DNA of 64,000 nt from Paraburkholderia aromaticivorans (GTDB lineage Bacteria; Pseudomonadota; Gammaproteobacteria; Burkholderiales; Burkholderiaceae), in NCBI RefSeq assembly GCF_002278075.1, contig NZ_CP022990.1, positions 2,170,001-2,234,000 of the forward strand, written 5' to 3'. The notes under the pieces are model-generated. The model was not told the DNA's origin. It made no database searches and was given only the letters and a program-made list of their open reading frames with translations. The number at the start of each line of letters is the position of its first letter. The first letter of the stretch is position 1. Position numbers and translations under genes: made by a program. Positions 56,102-64,000 of the stretch are shown piece by piece.

Positions 56102-57235
56102 ATGAAAAAGAGTCTCATCGTCGTTGCGGTTGCCGCATCGTTCGCTTCCGTCGCTCACGCTCAAAGCAGCGTGACCCTGTATGGTCTGCTGGACGCTGGC
56201 CTGACGTACACCAGCAACGTGAACCACAACTCCAAGTGGGCAGCCGGTAGCGGCGGCATCAACCAAAGCATGTTCGGTCTGCGCGGTTCGGAAGACCTGG
56301 GCGGCGGTCTGAAGGCAGTTTTCACGTTGGAAAGCGGCTTTAACATCAACAACGGCAAGTTCGCTAACAACAACGGCATGTTCAACCGTCAAGCGTTCGT
56401 CGGTCTGTCGAGCGCGCAATTCGGTACGGTCACGCTGGGCCGTCAGTACGACGCAGCTCAAGACTACCTCGCACCGCTGACCGCAACGGGCAGCTGGGGC
56501 GGTACGTACTTCGCGCACCCGTTCAATAACGACAACCTGAACACGAACGGCGGCTACGCAGTCAACAACTCGATCAAGTACTCGAGCGCTAACTACGCTG
56601 GCTTCACGTTCGGCGGCACGTACGGCTTCTCGAACCAGGCTGGTGCATTCGCAAACAACCGCGAATACAGCATCGGTGCTGCATACCAGTGGCAAGGTCT
56701 GCGTTTGGGCGCTGCCTACGCACAGCAGAACAACCCGGGCGCCGGCAACAACGGTGCTTCGGATAGCTCGTACGTCAACGCGCTGGCAGGCAACGTCGGC
56801 AACTTCCGTCAACGTGAATTCGGCGTTGCTGGTTCGTACGCCTTCGGCCCGGCTACCGTCGGTCTGGCATGGACGCAATCGCGTTCGGACAACTTCACGG
56901 CTGGCCAGCAATCGCTGCGCGCTAACAACTACGAAGTCAACGGCAAGTACAACGTGACCCCGGCTCTGGGCCTGGGCGTGGCTTACACGTTCACGGACGG
57001 CAAGGGCTACGGCGTTGGCGCGAACGGTGGTTCGGAGTCGGTGCGTTACCACCAGATCGGCCTGCAGGCTGACTACTCGCTGTCGCGTCGTACGGACGTC
57101 TACGCTCAAGCCGTGTACCAGCACGCAATGGGCGACGGCGGTGTCGCTTCGATCTACAGCGGCGACATCACGCAACTGCCGTCGTCGTCGAAGAACCAGA
57201 CGGCTGCTACGGTCGGTCTGCGTCACCGCTTCTAA
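56102..57235 (+). CDS. Outer-membrane general porin (Gram-neg_porin family)
   Basis: A 377-residue trimeric beta-barrel porin for small hydrophilic solutes. The signal peptide is MKKSLIVVAVAASFASVAHA, cleaved before QSSVTLYGLLDAG, the standard betaproteobacterial mature start; the protein ends in Phe (VGLRHRF), as needed for BAM-dependent insertion. Ligand selectivity is not predictable. Codon use is skewed to highly expressed codons (Asn AAC, Gly GGC/GGT), unlike the neighbours. RBS AGGAG is 8 bases upstream, and a strong terminator follows. Confidence 0.96.
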   Translation: MKKSLIVVAVAASFASVAHAQSSVTLYGLLDAGLTYTSNVNHNSKWAAGSGGINQSMFGLRGSEDLGGGLKAVFTLESGFNINNGKFANNNGMFNRQAFVGLSSAQFGTVTLGRQYDAAQDYLAPLTATGSWGGTYFAHPFNNDNLNTNGGYAVNNSIKYSSANYAGFTFGGTYGFSNQAGAFANNREYSIGAAYQWQGLRLGAAYAQQNNPGAGNNGASDSSYVNALAGNVGNFRQREFGVAGSYAFGPATVGLAWTQSRSDNFTAGQQSLRANNYEVNGKYNVTPALGLGVAYTFTDGKGYGVGANGGSESVRYHQIGLQADYSLSRRTDVYAQAVYQHAMGDGGVASIYSGDITQLPSSSKNQTAATVGLRHRF

Positions 57236-57259
57236 GCTTCAACAGAAGCCGGTTGTACA

Positions 57260-57289
57260 AAAAGGTGCCGTTCGCGGCACCTTTTTTTA
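57260..57289 (+). terminator. Rho-independent terminator of the porin gene
   Basis: AAAAAGGTGCCG / CGGCACCTTTTT hairpin with TTCG loop and seven T, 24 bp after the stop. Confidence 0.95.
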
Positions 57290-57476
57290 TGCGCGGGCGG
57301 ATTCGAGGGCCGGCCTGTTTTAGATGTCGTCTCGCATGTTCTGACGACTGCGCTCGCCATCTGACAAGAATTAACCTTCGCGAACGCGTGCTTGGGTTAG
57401 TCTCAAATCCATTGATGGATAGACCCTATTTCGTGACGGCGTCGGCACGTGTGCCCCGGCTGCGCTTTCTTACTGC

Positions 57477-57830
57477 ATGAATACTTCCGCTTCCAGGTGG
57501 CAGCCTCATACGCCGCCCAATTGCGATCTTACCGACGAGCAGTGGCGTCGCATCGTGCCGCTGCTGCCCGAAATGAAGAAGCAGGGACCCCGGCGCGGCC
57601 GTCCCAGCATCGATATCCGCTGGGTGGTGAATAGCGTGATGTGGGTGCTGCAGGCGCGCGCGCCATGGAGTGCGATGCCGCAGTGCTACGCGCCGTACCA
57701 GACGGCGCATCGCTACTATCTGCGCTGGAAGAAATCGGGTGTGCTGGCGAACATCGTTCTCACGCTGTTCGAGAACGATACGATTCTGGAGCGGCCTGTC
57801 ACGCGCCGAAGCGGTGTGCGTGCCGCTTAG
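57477..57830 (+). CDS. Solo transposase-like N-terminal domain (IS5/DUF4096 type)
   Basis: A 117-residue protein matching the N-terminal domain of IS5-family transposases (LTDEQWRRIVPLLPEM, RRGRPSIDIRWVVNSVMWVLQARAPW). The catalytic DDE domain is absent and no terminal inverted repeats were seen, so this is either a decayed insertion remnant or a kept single-domain protein. Its stop is followed within about 26 bp by a clean, shared terminator, which argues for stable expression rather than recent decay. Confidence 0.75.
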   Translation: MNTSASRWQPHTPPNCDLTDEQWRRIVPLLPEMKKQGPRRGRPSIDIRWVVNSVMWVLQARAPWSAMPQCYAPYQTAHRYYLRWKKSGVLANIVLTLFENDTILERPVTRRSGVRAA

Positions 57831-57855
57831 ACCGCGGCTTCGCGACTGCAAACAC

Positions 57856-57891
57856 AAAGGCTGCCACCGGGTTCCCGGTGACAGCCTTTTT
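57856..57891. terminator. Bidirectional terminator, solo transposase domain / chemoreceptor
   Basis: AAAGGCTG-c-CACCGGG / CCCGGTG-a-CAGCCTTT stem with a single mismatch and TT loop, followed by T run on the plus strand and preceded by A run for the minus strand. It serves both convergent genes. Confidence 0.9.
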
Positions 57892-57931
57892 CAATTGCAG
57901 CAGTTTGTGGGTCTCTACGTCCGTGGCCCGA

Positions 57932-59491
57932 TTACGCAGGTTGCGCGACCCTGAACACGGCGACGGCATCTCGCAGCCGGTCGGTCTGCTCATCGAGCGA
58001 ACCGGCCGCGGCCGCAGCCTGCTCCACGAGTGCGGCATTGCGTTGCGTCACGTCGTCCATCTGGCGAATCGCGAGATTGACTTCGCCGATACCCGAGCTC
58101 TGTTCCTTCGAAGCCGCCGAGATCTCGTTCATGATGGCCGTCACGCGGCGCACCGCGTCGACCACCTCGCCGATCGTGCTCCCCGCCTTGCCCGCGAGCG
58201 CCGAGCCTTCGCCGACTTGCGCGACCGACTGATCGATCAGCACCTTGATCTCCTTGGCCGCTGTCGCGCTGCGCTGTGCGAGATTGCGCACCTCGCCCGC
58301 GACCACGGCGAAGCCGCGCCCTTCTTCACCGGCGCGCGCGGCTTCCACCGCGGCGTTCAGCGCGAGGATATTGGTCTGGAAGGCAATCCCCTCGATCACG
58401 CTGATAATCTCGCCGATCTTGCTCGAACTACCGGTGATACCCGCCATCTTCTCGACCACGTCGTTGACCACCTGACCGCCGCGCGCGGCGATGTCCGACG
58501 CGTCGCGCGCCAGTTCGGACGCCGTCGCCGCATTGTCGGCATTCTGCGTGACGGTCTTGGTGAGCTGGTCCATGCTGGCGGCGGTCTGCTGCAACGAAGC
58601 GGCCTGTTCTTCGGTACGGCTCGACAGATCCAGATTGCCCGCGGCGATTTCCTTCGAAGCGGTGGTGATCGTCTCCGCCGAGGTCTTGATGCGCGCAACG
58701 GTCGATGCGAGTTGATCGCGCATTTCACGCAGCGAGAACAGCAGGCTCGACGTGTCGTCGCGGCGCAGGTCGATGCGGGTGGCGAGATCGCCGCGAGCAA
58801 TCTGCGTGGCGATCGCGGCCGCCGTGGCCGGCTCGCCGCCAATCGAGCGCGACACGTTGCGCACCACGCGAGAAGCGACGAAGGACACGAGCACGCCCAA
58901 CACCACCAGCATGCCCGCCGAGCGCGTGAGCGTCGTGTAGAACTGTGCCTGAATGTCGTCCATGTAGGCGCCGGCGATGAAGTCCCAACCCCACGGGCCG
59001 AAGCGCTTCACATAGCCGATTTTTTCGCTGGGCGCCGTTTCGCCGGGCTTCGGCCACCAGTAGCGCAGGTAGCCGGCGCCGGAGGCCGAGCCGCCGGCAT
59101 GGGCGATGTCTTGATACAGCGCGTTGCCTTTGGCGTCGCGAAAGCCGCTCATGTCCTTGCCATTCAGCTTCGGGCTCATGGGGTGATCGATCATGACCGA
59201 ATCGCTGCGCACGAGCGTCACGTAGCCGGATGCGCCGTAGCGTTGCGCATGGACGCGGGCAATGGCCTGCTGCTTCGCTTCATCGACGGAGAGCTTGCCG
59301 GCGTCGGCCTGTTTCGCGTAATCCGCGACAATTGACGTCGCCATGTCGGTGATGTCGGCCAGATCCCCGCGCCGTGCCTCCATTTGAGCATTGCGCGCCT
59401 CGTACGCGTTCACGACGGTCACGATCAGGAGCGCGGCCCAGCACAGCAGCAACGGCACCCACAGTTTCTGTTTCAGTGTCAGACGGTTCAT
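57932..59491 (-). CDS. Methyl-accepting chemotaxis protein, sCache-type
   Basis: A 519-residue chemoreceptor. N-terminal TM (about residues 11-29), a periplasmic sensor of single-Cache type (about 35-185, including the [17 protein letters not shown] block), TM2 (about 190-210), HAMP, and a cytoplasmic signalling domain with the hairpin tip [25 protein letters not shown] at 59491 ([16 protein letters not shown]) is the family start; the longer frame adds 55 unrelated residues. Ligand unknown, probably a small carboxylate. No che genes nearby. Confidence 0.93.
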   Translation of the reverse strand: MNRLTLKQKLWVPLLLCWAALLIVTVVNAYEARNAQMEARRGDLADITDMATSIVADYAKQADAGKLSVDEAKQQAIARVHAQRYGASGYVTLVRSDSVMIDHPMSPKLNGKDMSGFRDAKGNALYQDIAHAGGSASGAGYLRYWWPKPGETAPSEKIGYVKRFGPWGWDFIAGAYMDDIQAQFYTTLTRSAGMLVVLGVLVSFVASRVVRNVSRSIGGEPATAAAIATQIARGDLATRIDLRRDDTSSLLFSLREMRDQLASTVARIKTSAETITTASKEIAAGNLDLSSRTEEQAASLQQTAASMDQLTKTVTQNADNAATASELARDASDIAARGGQVVNDVVEKMAGITGSSSKIGEIISVIEGIAFQTNILALNAAVEAARAGEEGRGFAVVAGEVRNLAQRSATAAKEIKVLIDQSVAQVGEGSALAGKAGSTIGEVVDAVRRVTAIMNEISAASKEQSSGIGEVNLAIRQMDDVTQRNAALVEQAAAAAGSLDEQTDRLRDAVAVFRVAQPA

Positions 59492-59677
59492 TATCGGATT
59501 CGACAATACGTTGAGCTCGGAATAGGGACGGCTGCAATCTGCGCTGCATAGCTCCATAACGGCGCGCGCGGCACTTTCTTGATCCGGTTGCTCAAAAAAC
59601 GGGCTGACGAGCGAAACGGCCGCGGGTCGGCGGCGCTCCAAAGATGGCGTGGCCAAAGGGCTGGCCGCGTGTTGGCG

Positions 59678-60424
59678 CTAGATCTGCTCCCGGCCGAACG
59701 CGCTCAGGCGGTCGAGGTCGAGCACATGGATCTGGTTGTACGAGAGGCGCAAAATCTGCAGTCGCTCCAGGTTTTGCAGCGCCTGATTGATCCGCTGACG
59801 CGAAACGCCTGCCAGCAGCCCGACCTCCTCCTGCGAAATGGCCAGCGTGCGGCCGGTATCGGGATAGAGGTCCGGATTGAACAGTTGCGCGAGCGACTGT
59901 GCGACGCGCGCGTCGACGTCGAGCAGCCGGCTATTCTGGATCGAGGCGATGAATTCGCCCATGCGGTTGTTCAGTTGCCGGATCACGAAACCGGTGAACG
60001 GCAGGCTCGACTCCAGCAGCGCGTGAAACGTGTCCGACGGCACGAACATGACGAGCGAAGGTTGAATCGCCGCAACGTCGTATTTGCGCAGTTCGCGCTT
60101 GATCACGCTGCCTTCGCCGAACCAGCCGCCGGGCGGAACGCCGGAGAGCGTGCAACTGCGTCCGGAGGCGTTATAGATGGCCAGCTTCAGGAGGCCGGAA
60201 TGCACGCCGATCCAGTAATCCGACGGCTCCTGGCGGCGCGCGATCCACGCGCCGCCTTCCAGATGCTCCGCGTGCGCGCTCGCCACCACCATGGCCTGAT
60301 GCTCCGGGGCGAGCGCCCGAAACCACGCGCAAGTGGCGAACAGACCCGGCAGGTCGGCGCGCGCGACCCGTTCCAGCCGGTTCGGACGGGCTTCGGCGGG
60401 AGCGGTGAGCGAGGCGTCGGTCAT
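59678..60424 (-). CDS. Crp/Fnr-family transcriptional regulator
   Basis: A 248-residue regulator: cNMP-binding-like beta-barrel (about residues 30-140), dimer helix, and C-terminal HTH (SQEEVGLLAGVSRQRINQALQNLE). It has no Fnr-type Cys cluster. I chose ATG 60424 over 60499 because the latter sits inside a palindrome that has Crp/Fnr operator geometry (60493-60510). Divergent from an acyl-CoA synthetase gene, which it may control. Confidence 0.9.
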   Translation of the reverse strand: MTDASLTAPAEARPNRLERVARADLPGLFATCAWFRALAPEHQAMVVASAHAEHLEGGAWIARRQEPSDYWIGVHSGLLKLAIYNASGRSCTLSGVPPGGWFGEGSVIKRELRKYDVAAIQPSLVMFVPSDTFHALLESSLPFTGFVIRQLNNRMGEFIASIQNSRLLDVDARVAQSLAQLFNPDLYPDTGRTLAISQEEVGLLAGVSRQRINQALQNLERLQILRLSYNQIHVLDLDRLSAFGREQI

Positions 60425-60492
60425 GGCGGATGGCGGGATCGATAGGGACTTATTGATCGAATCGAGGTTCGAAAGCGCCAAGGCGTGCCACT

Positions 60493-60510
60493 CTGTCATT
60501 TGAATGACAG
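60493..60510. promoter_or_regulatory. Crp/Fnr-type palindrome between regulator and acyl-CoA synthetase
   Basis: CTGTCATT-TG-AATGACAG: perfect 8-bp arms, containing TGTCA-N6-TGACA, the spacing of Crp/Fnr half-sites. It sits 69 bp before the regulator's ATG and 82 bp before the synthetase ATG, fitting autoregulation and control of the synthetase. Confidence 0.7.
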
Positions 60511-60591
60511 ACAGTTCACCATGACCCTTGTTAACCTAGTTTACCAATGAGAATAGTTGACGGCGCGGCGAGCGCCTCAGGAGACAACGCG

Positions 60592-62223
60592 ATGAAGCAT
60601 ATGTTCGAAGCAGGCCTTGAGCGCCGTGAGGCCAATTATGTCCCGCTGACGCCGATCGATTTCATCGTGCGCGCGGCAGAAGTCTACGGTGAGCGGCCGG
60701 CGGTCGTCCACGGTGAGATTCGCCGCAACTGGCGCGAAACCTACGAACGCACCCGGCGTCTGGCCAGTGCGTTGGCGCGTGCGGGCATCGAGCGCGGCGA
60801 TACGGTCGCGGCCTTGCTGCCCAATATTCCTCCGATGATAGAAGCGCATTTCGGCGTACCCATGGCCGGTGCGGTGCTCAACACGCTGAACACCCGGCTC
60901 GATATTTCGTCGCTGCTGTTCATGCTGCGCCACGGCGAGGCGAAGGCGCTGATCGTCGATACGGAATATGGCGAGTTCGCGCATCGCGCCGCGCTGGAAT
61001 TCCCGGATCTGCGCGTCATCAGCGTGGCGGACGCCATGCCCGCCGACCCCGATCAATTTATCCGCGCGACCGACTACGAAGCGTTCGTCGAATCCGGCGA
61101 CCCCGAATTCGCGTGGACCACGCCGGGCGACGAGTGGGGCGCCATTGCGCTGAACTACACGTCGGGTACGACCGGGGATCCGAAGGGTGTGGTGTACCAC
61201 CATCGCGGCGCCTATCTGAATGCGTTGAGCAATATCCTCGAATGGGACATGCCCAAGCACGCGGTCTACCTCTGGACCTTGCCGCTCTTCCACTGCAACG
61301 GCTGGTGTTTTCCGTGGACAGTGGCCGCGCGCGCCGGTGTCAATGTCTGTCTGCGCAGATTCGATGCGAAGACGGTGTTCGATCTGATTCGCCGCGAAGG
61401 CATCACGCATTACTGCGGCGCGCCGATCGTGCAGAGCGCGCTCGCGAATGCGCCGGTCGAATGGCGTGAGGGCATCACGCACCGCGTGTCGACGATGGTG
61501 GCGGGCGCGGCGCCTGCGCCGGCCGTGATTGCGAAGATGAAGGAGATCGGTTTCGATCTCACGCACGTGTACGGACTCACCGAGACCTACGGGCCGGCTG
61601 CGGTCTGTGCGAAACAGCAAGCGTGGGACACGCTCGACGACGCCGTGCGCGCCGAACTGAACGCGCGCCAGGGCGTGCGCTATCACCTGCAGGCAGCGGT
61701 GACCGTGCTTGATCCGGAGACGCTCGCACCCGTTCCCAACGATGGCGAGACGATCGGCGAAATCATGTTTCGTGGCAACATCTGCATGAAGGGCTATCTG
61801 AAGAACGAGCGCGCGACGGAAGCGGCCTTCGAGGGTGGCTGGTTCCATACCGGCGATCTCGGCGTGCGCATGCCCGATGGCTATATCCGCATCCGCGATC
61901 GCAGCAAGGACATCATCATTTCAGGCGGCGAGAACATCTCGAGCATCGAGGTCGAAGACACGCTGTATCGTCACCCTGCGGTCGCCGTGGCGGCCGTGGT
62001 GGCGATGGACGATCCGAAATGGGGTGAGGTACCGTGCGCCTTCATCGAACTCAAGGAGGGCGCTCAGGTGAGCGCGGAAGAGATCATTGCGCACTGCCGG
62101 CTCTTCCTTGCGGGATACAAGTTGCCGAAAGCGGTGCGCTTCGGCGAATTGCCGAAGACGTCGACGGGAAAAATTCAGAAGTTCGAACTGCGCGCGCGTA
62201 TCAAGACAGAGCAAAACCAATAG
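60592..62223 (+). CDS. Acyl-CoA synthetase / AMP-dependent ligase
   Basis: A 543-residue ANL-superfamily ligase that activates a carboxylic acid as acyl-AMP, then acyl-CoA. AMP motif LNYTSGTTGDPKGVVYHHRG, the VYGLTETYGP adenine-binding block, and the C-terminal PKTSTGKIQK lysine are intact. It most resembles medium-chain or DMSP/long-chain-type ligases. ATG at 60592 has AGGAG upstream. Divergent from the Crp/Fnr regulator and followed by a strong terminator. Confidence 0.92.
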   Translation: MKHMFEAGLERREANYVPLTPIDFIVRAAEVYGERPAVVHGEIRRNWRETYERTRRLASALARAGIERGDTVAALLPNIPPMIEAHFGVPMAGAVLNTLNTRLDISSLLFMLRHGEAKALIVDTEYGEFAHRAALEFPDLRVISVADAMPADPDQFIRATDYEAFVESGDPEFAWTTPGDEWGAIALNYTSGTTGDPKGVVYHHRGAYLNALSNILEWDMPKHAVYLWTLPLFHCNGWCFPWTVAARAGVNVCLRRFDAKTVFDLIRREGITHYCGAPIVQSALANAPVEWREGITHRVSTMVAGAAPAPAVIAKMKEIGFDLTHVYGLTETYGPAAVCAKQQAWDTLDDAVRAELNARQGVRYHLQAAVTVLDPETLAPVPNDGETIGEIMFRGNICMKGYLKNERATEAAFEGGWFHTGDLGVRMPDGYIRIRDRSKDIIISGGENISSIEVEDTLYRHPAVAVAAVVAMDDPKWGEVPCAFIELKEGAQVSAEEIIAHCRLFLAGYKLPKAVRFGELPKTSTGKIQKFELRARIKTEQNQ

Positions 62224-62243
62224 CGTAGTCACGCGCGCGATGC

Positions 62244-62284
62244 AAAAAGGAGTGGCGTGCCGAACGGCACGCCACTCCTTTTTT
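62244..62284 (+). terminator. Rho-independent terminator of the acyl-CoA synthetase
   Basis: AAAAAGGAGTGGCGTGCCG pairs with CGGCACGCCACTCCTTTTT across an AA loop: a very long perfect stem plus six T. Because both arms are A/T-flanked it is bidirectional. Confidence 0.96.
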
Positions 62285-62364
62285 GTTCATGCCGCGAGAC
62301 AAGCGCCTATCCGCACACGGACGACGTGCGCCTCATCGCGCAGGCTCGCAGGCCGATCGCGAGT

Positions 62365-62589
62365 TTAGCCGCGCGTGTCGACCCAGTGACGAGCCCAGCG
62401 TGCCGAGTGCTGCAAGGCCTGTTCTTCGTTCGTGAAGTAATCGAGCGAATAGAACTGGTAGCGCCCTTCGGCACGTGCGCTGTCAGCGCGTTCGAGTAGC
62501 AGATTGGATGAAAAAGTGCCATCGGGCAAACGGTGCGCCGAGGGTTTGACGGCATAGCCGTTGTAATGATGAATGTGTGTATTGTGCAT
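62365..62589 (-). CDS. Small conserved-looking hypothetical protein
   Basis: A 74-residue protein (start MHNTHIHHYNGYAVKPSAH). The pattern NGYAVKPSAHRLPDGTFSSNL plus a C-terminal YFTNEEQALQHSARWARHW resembles short soluble Burkholderia proteins of unknown function that I have seen but cannot name. AT-rich DNA directly upstream (about 62590-62602) fits a promoter or leader. No Shine-Dalgarno seen. Convergent with the synthetase terminator. Confidence 0.68.
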   Translation of the reverse strand: MHNTHIHHYNGYAVKPSAHRLPDGTFSSNLLLERADSARAEGRYQFYSLDYFTNEEQALQHSARWARHWVDTRG

Positions 62590-62880
62590 TTTATTTTTTA
62601 ATAATAGTCGAGTGCGCGCCTGCCTTGCGGACCCCCTTGTACGGGTGCGCGGCCAAGCTGATTCAAGCCATTGCGAGCCGAATCCTGACGCAGTCGGAAA
62701 GCGAAAAAACGGGCGTTGAAGCCGGAGGGGAGAATGAGGTGCAACGAGGCGTTTGGCGCTTAGGCGAGCTGCTTGTATTCCATGCGGCTCAAAGCGATCG
62801 CGCCAACTGTGGGAGGCAAACGCTCCGCGAAGATGTCGCTGCAGCCCGATGTCCGTTGCCGGACACCGAGCCCTTCAAAC

Positions 62881-63084
62881 TTACATCGGCTTGATGTTAG
62901 CCGCTTGCAGACCCTTCGGGCCTTGCTTCGTTTCGAAGCTCACTTTCTGATTCTCAGCCAGCGTCTTGAAGCCGTCGCCGCTGATTTCGGAGAAGTGCGC
63001 GAACAGGTCGTCGCCGCCCTTGTCCGGAGTAATGAAGCCAAAGCCTTTGCTGTCGTTGAACCACTTAACGGTACCGGTATCCAT
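62881..63084 (-). CDS. CspA-family cold-shock protein
   Basis: A 67-residue OB-fold RNA/DNA chaperone. RNP1 KGFGFI and RNP2 DLFAHF are intact, and the [21 protein letters not shown] start is diagnostic. AAGGA lies about 5-8 bases before the ATG at 63084. Its upstream region (63085-63375, 291 bp, shared with the LysE gene end) likely carries a long 5' leader, as in cspA messages, but no cold-shock box was assigned. Confidence 0.95.
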   Translation of the reverse strand: MDTGTVKWFNDSKGFGFITPDKGGDDLFAHFSEISGDGFKTLAENQKVSFETKQGPKGLQAANIKPM

Positions 63085-63375
63085 AAAGAATCCTTGAGGT
63101 AAAAATAGAAAGATGTGCTCAGTGAAAGAGCGCGTGAAGCATCAAGGAGGGAGAGGACAACGAATACCGCTTAGAGAGCGAGACATTGATGAACAGCAAT
63201 CGAACTTCTTGAACTTCGGATGTCACAGTAACCGTCGGGGCTGTCAGCGTCAACATTTAACTTGTAACTGTTTTGGCGGGCGCCGGGAAAAACCTGCTTC
63301 CGACACGCCGAAGAAGTTCGGTTCCGGGCTCGCCGTGTCGCGCGACACGGCGAGCGGTTCAAGCGGCAACGCGTG

Positions 63376-64000
63376 TCAGATGCCCACTTTGTGTGCCGTG
63401 AGGATCAGGCGCAATCCAAGCGCGGCGACTGCGCTCGCGGCGACGCGATCGACCCAGGCTTTCCACGTCAGGTAGATCTCGCGCGGCCGCTTGCTCGAAA
63501 AGCACAGCGCGACGACGGTGTACCAGCCGGCTTCGATGGCGAAGATCGCAGGCGGCAATGCGAAGTAGCACCACAACGGCGGATGTTGCGGCAACAGGGC
63601 AGCGAAGATACTGCCGTAATAGACGGCTGTCTTCGGATTACTGAGCTGTGTGCTCAAGCCGATCCAGAAAGATTTGCGGGCATTGGCCGGGACGGCTTGC
63701 GTCGTCTCGAAGGCGAGGGGTTTGGCGGCGCCGCGCCAGATCTTCGACGCAAGGTAAATCAGATAGAGGCCACCCCCCACTTTCAGGCCGACGTAGAGCC
63801 ATTCGACACTGGCCAGCAAGGTGTAGAGGCCGAGCAGCGCGATGCCGCTGAAAAACACGCCGCCCACACCCATGCCGATCGCGGTGGCGAGACCATCGCC
63901 GCGTGATAGCCCGATCGCATTGCGGGCGACGATGACGAAGCTCGGTCCCGGACTCATCGCGCCTAACAGCAGTGCGGCGAGAATGGTGATGATGGCGGTT
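63376..64000 (-). CDS. LysE-family amino-acid exporter (partial, 5' end outside window)
   Basis: A LysE/RhtB-type inner-membrane exporter. The visible part begins before the conserved SPGPSFVIVARNAI, with the frame open to base 64000 (the preceding residues read TAIITILAALLLGA), so the true start is right of the window and the ATG at 63957 is internal. Six TM segments and the family signature NPKTAVYYGSIFAALLP are visible. Substrate (lysine, threonine or homoserine lactone) is unknown. Confidence 0.9.
   Translation of the reverse strand, partial: TAIITILAALLLGAMSPGPSFVIVARNAIGLSRGDGLATAIGMGVGGVFFSGIALLGLYTLLASVEWLYVGLKVGGGLYLIYLASKIWRGAAKPLAFETTQAVPANARKSFWIGLSTQLSNPKTAVYYGSIFAALLPQHPPLWCYFALPPAIFAIEAGWYTVVALCFSSKRPREIYLTWKAWVDRVAASAVAALGLRLILTAHKVGI

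Noticed and set aside
57641..59335. 564-aa plus-strand frame
   Set aside because: Antisense to the chemoreceptor, composition typical of a shadow of GC-rich coding sequence.

Overview
The window is a 64 kb, GC-rich, densely coded stretch of a betaproteobacterial chromosome, most likely Paraburkholderia or a close relative in Burkholderiaceae. The basis is gene content read from the sequence: a rpsU-yqeY-dnaG-rpoD block, families typical of that group (DUF3563, a BPSS1780-type membrane protein, DUF2782 next to thrB), a three-subunit FAD glucose-type dehydrogenase that closely resembles the Burkholderia cepacia enzyme from memory, and a 16-strand-type Gram-negative porin. Nothing looks like a prophage, plasmid or genomic island. 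The only mobile-element trace is one solo transposase-like N-terminal domain.

Layout. 1-5.1 kb: glgE-treS (minus strand) for glycogen/trehalose/alpha-glucan metabolism, treS running off the left edge; GlgE carries an extra degenerate GH13 domain. 5.6-13.3 kb: a DUF1345 membrane protein, the FAD-GDH gamma/alpha/beta operon, a metallophosphatase, a RES/Xre toxin-antitoxin pair and a secreted Ala/Lys/His-rich protein. 13.4-19.7 kb: a LysR regulator divergent from a tautomerase, an SDR, then modE convergent with modABC (molybdate), and a PAP2 phosphatase. 20-30 kb: PHB-depolymerase-like esterase, DUF3563, photolyase, ohr/ohrR with paired operators, BPSS1780 membrane protein, thrB, DUF2782, amn, a split chromate transporter and its divergent LysR. 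31-39.5 kb: LOG protein and polA (divergent, start codons one base apart), NDH-2, a Tat-exported dienelactone hydrolase, a mercaptopyruvate sulfurtransferase with a duplicated hairpin leader, and an orphan Rieske oxygenase. 39.8-44 kb: xseB-ispA-dxs (isoprenoid precursors) and folE2 behind a highly structured leader. 44-52 kb: tsaD, a flavoprotein, then rpsU, yqeY, dnaG, rpoD. 52 kb: a tRNA-Ile(CAU) gene split by an approximately 250-nt group I intron. 52.7-64 kb: NmrA-like reductase, cytochrome c, two tiny ORFs, a 950-bp AT-richer gap, porin, solo transposase domain, chemoreceptor, Crp/Fnr regulator divergent from an acyl-CoA synthetase, a small conserved-looking protein, cold-shock protein and a LysE exporter running off the right edge.

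The standout is the intron-containing tRNA at 51998-52326: an ORF-less group I ribozyme interrupting the anticodon loop of the tRNA predicted to decode AUA. Others worth attention are the degenerate GH13 half of GlgE, the twin hairpins before sseA, the hairpin chain before folE2, the 1-bp gap between the polA and LOG starts, and several perfect palindromes sitting on regulator promoters. All family calls rest on motif recognition; no database search was possible.
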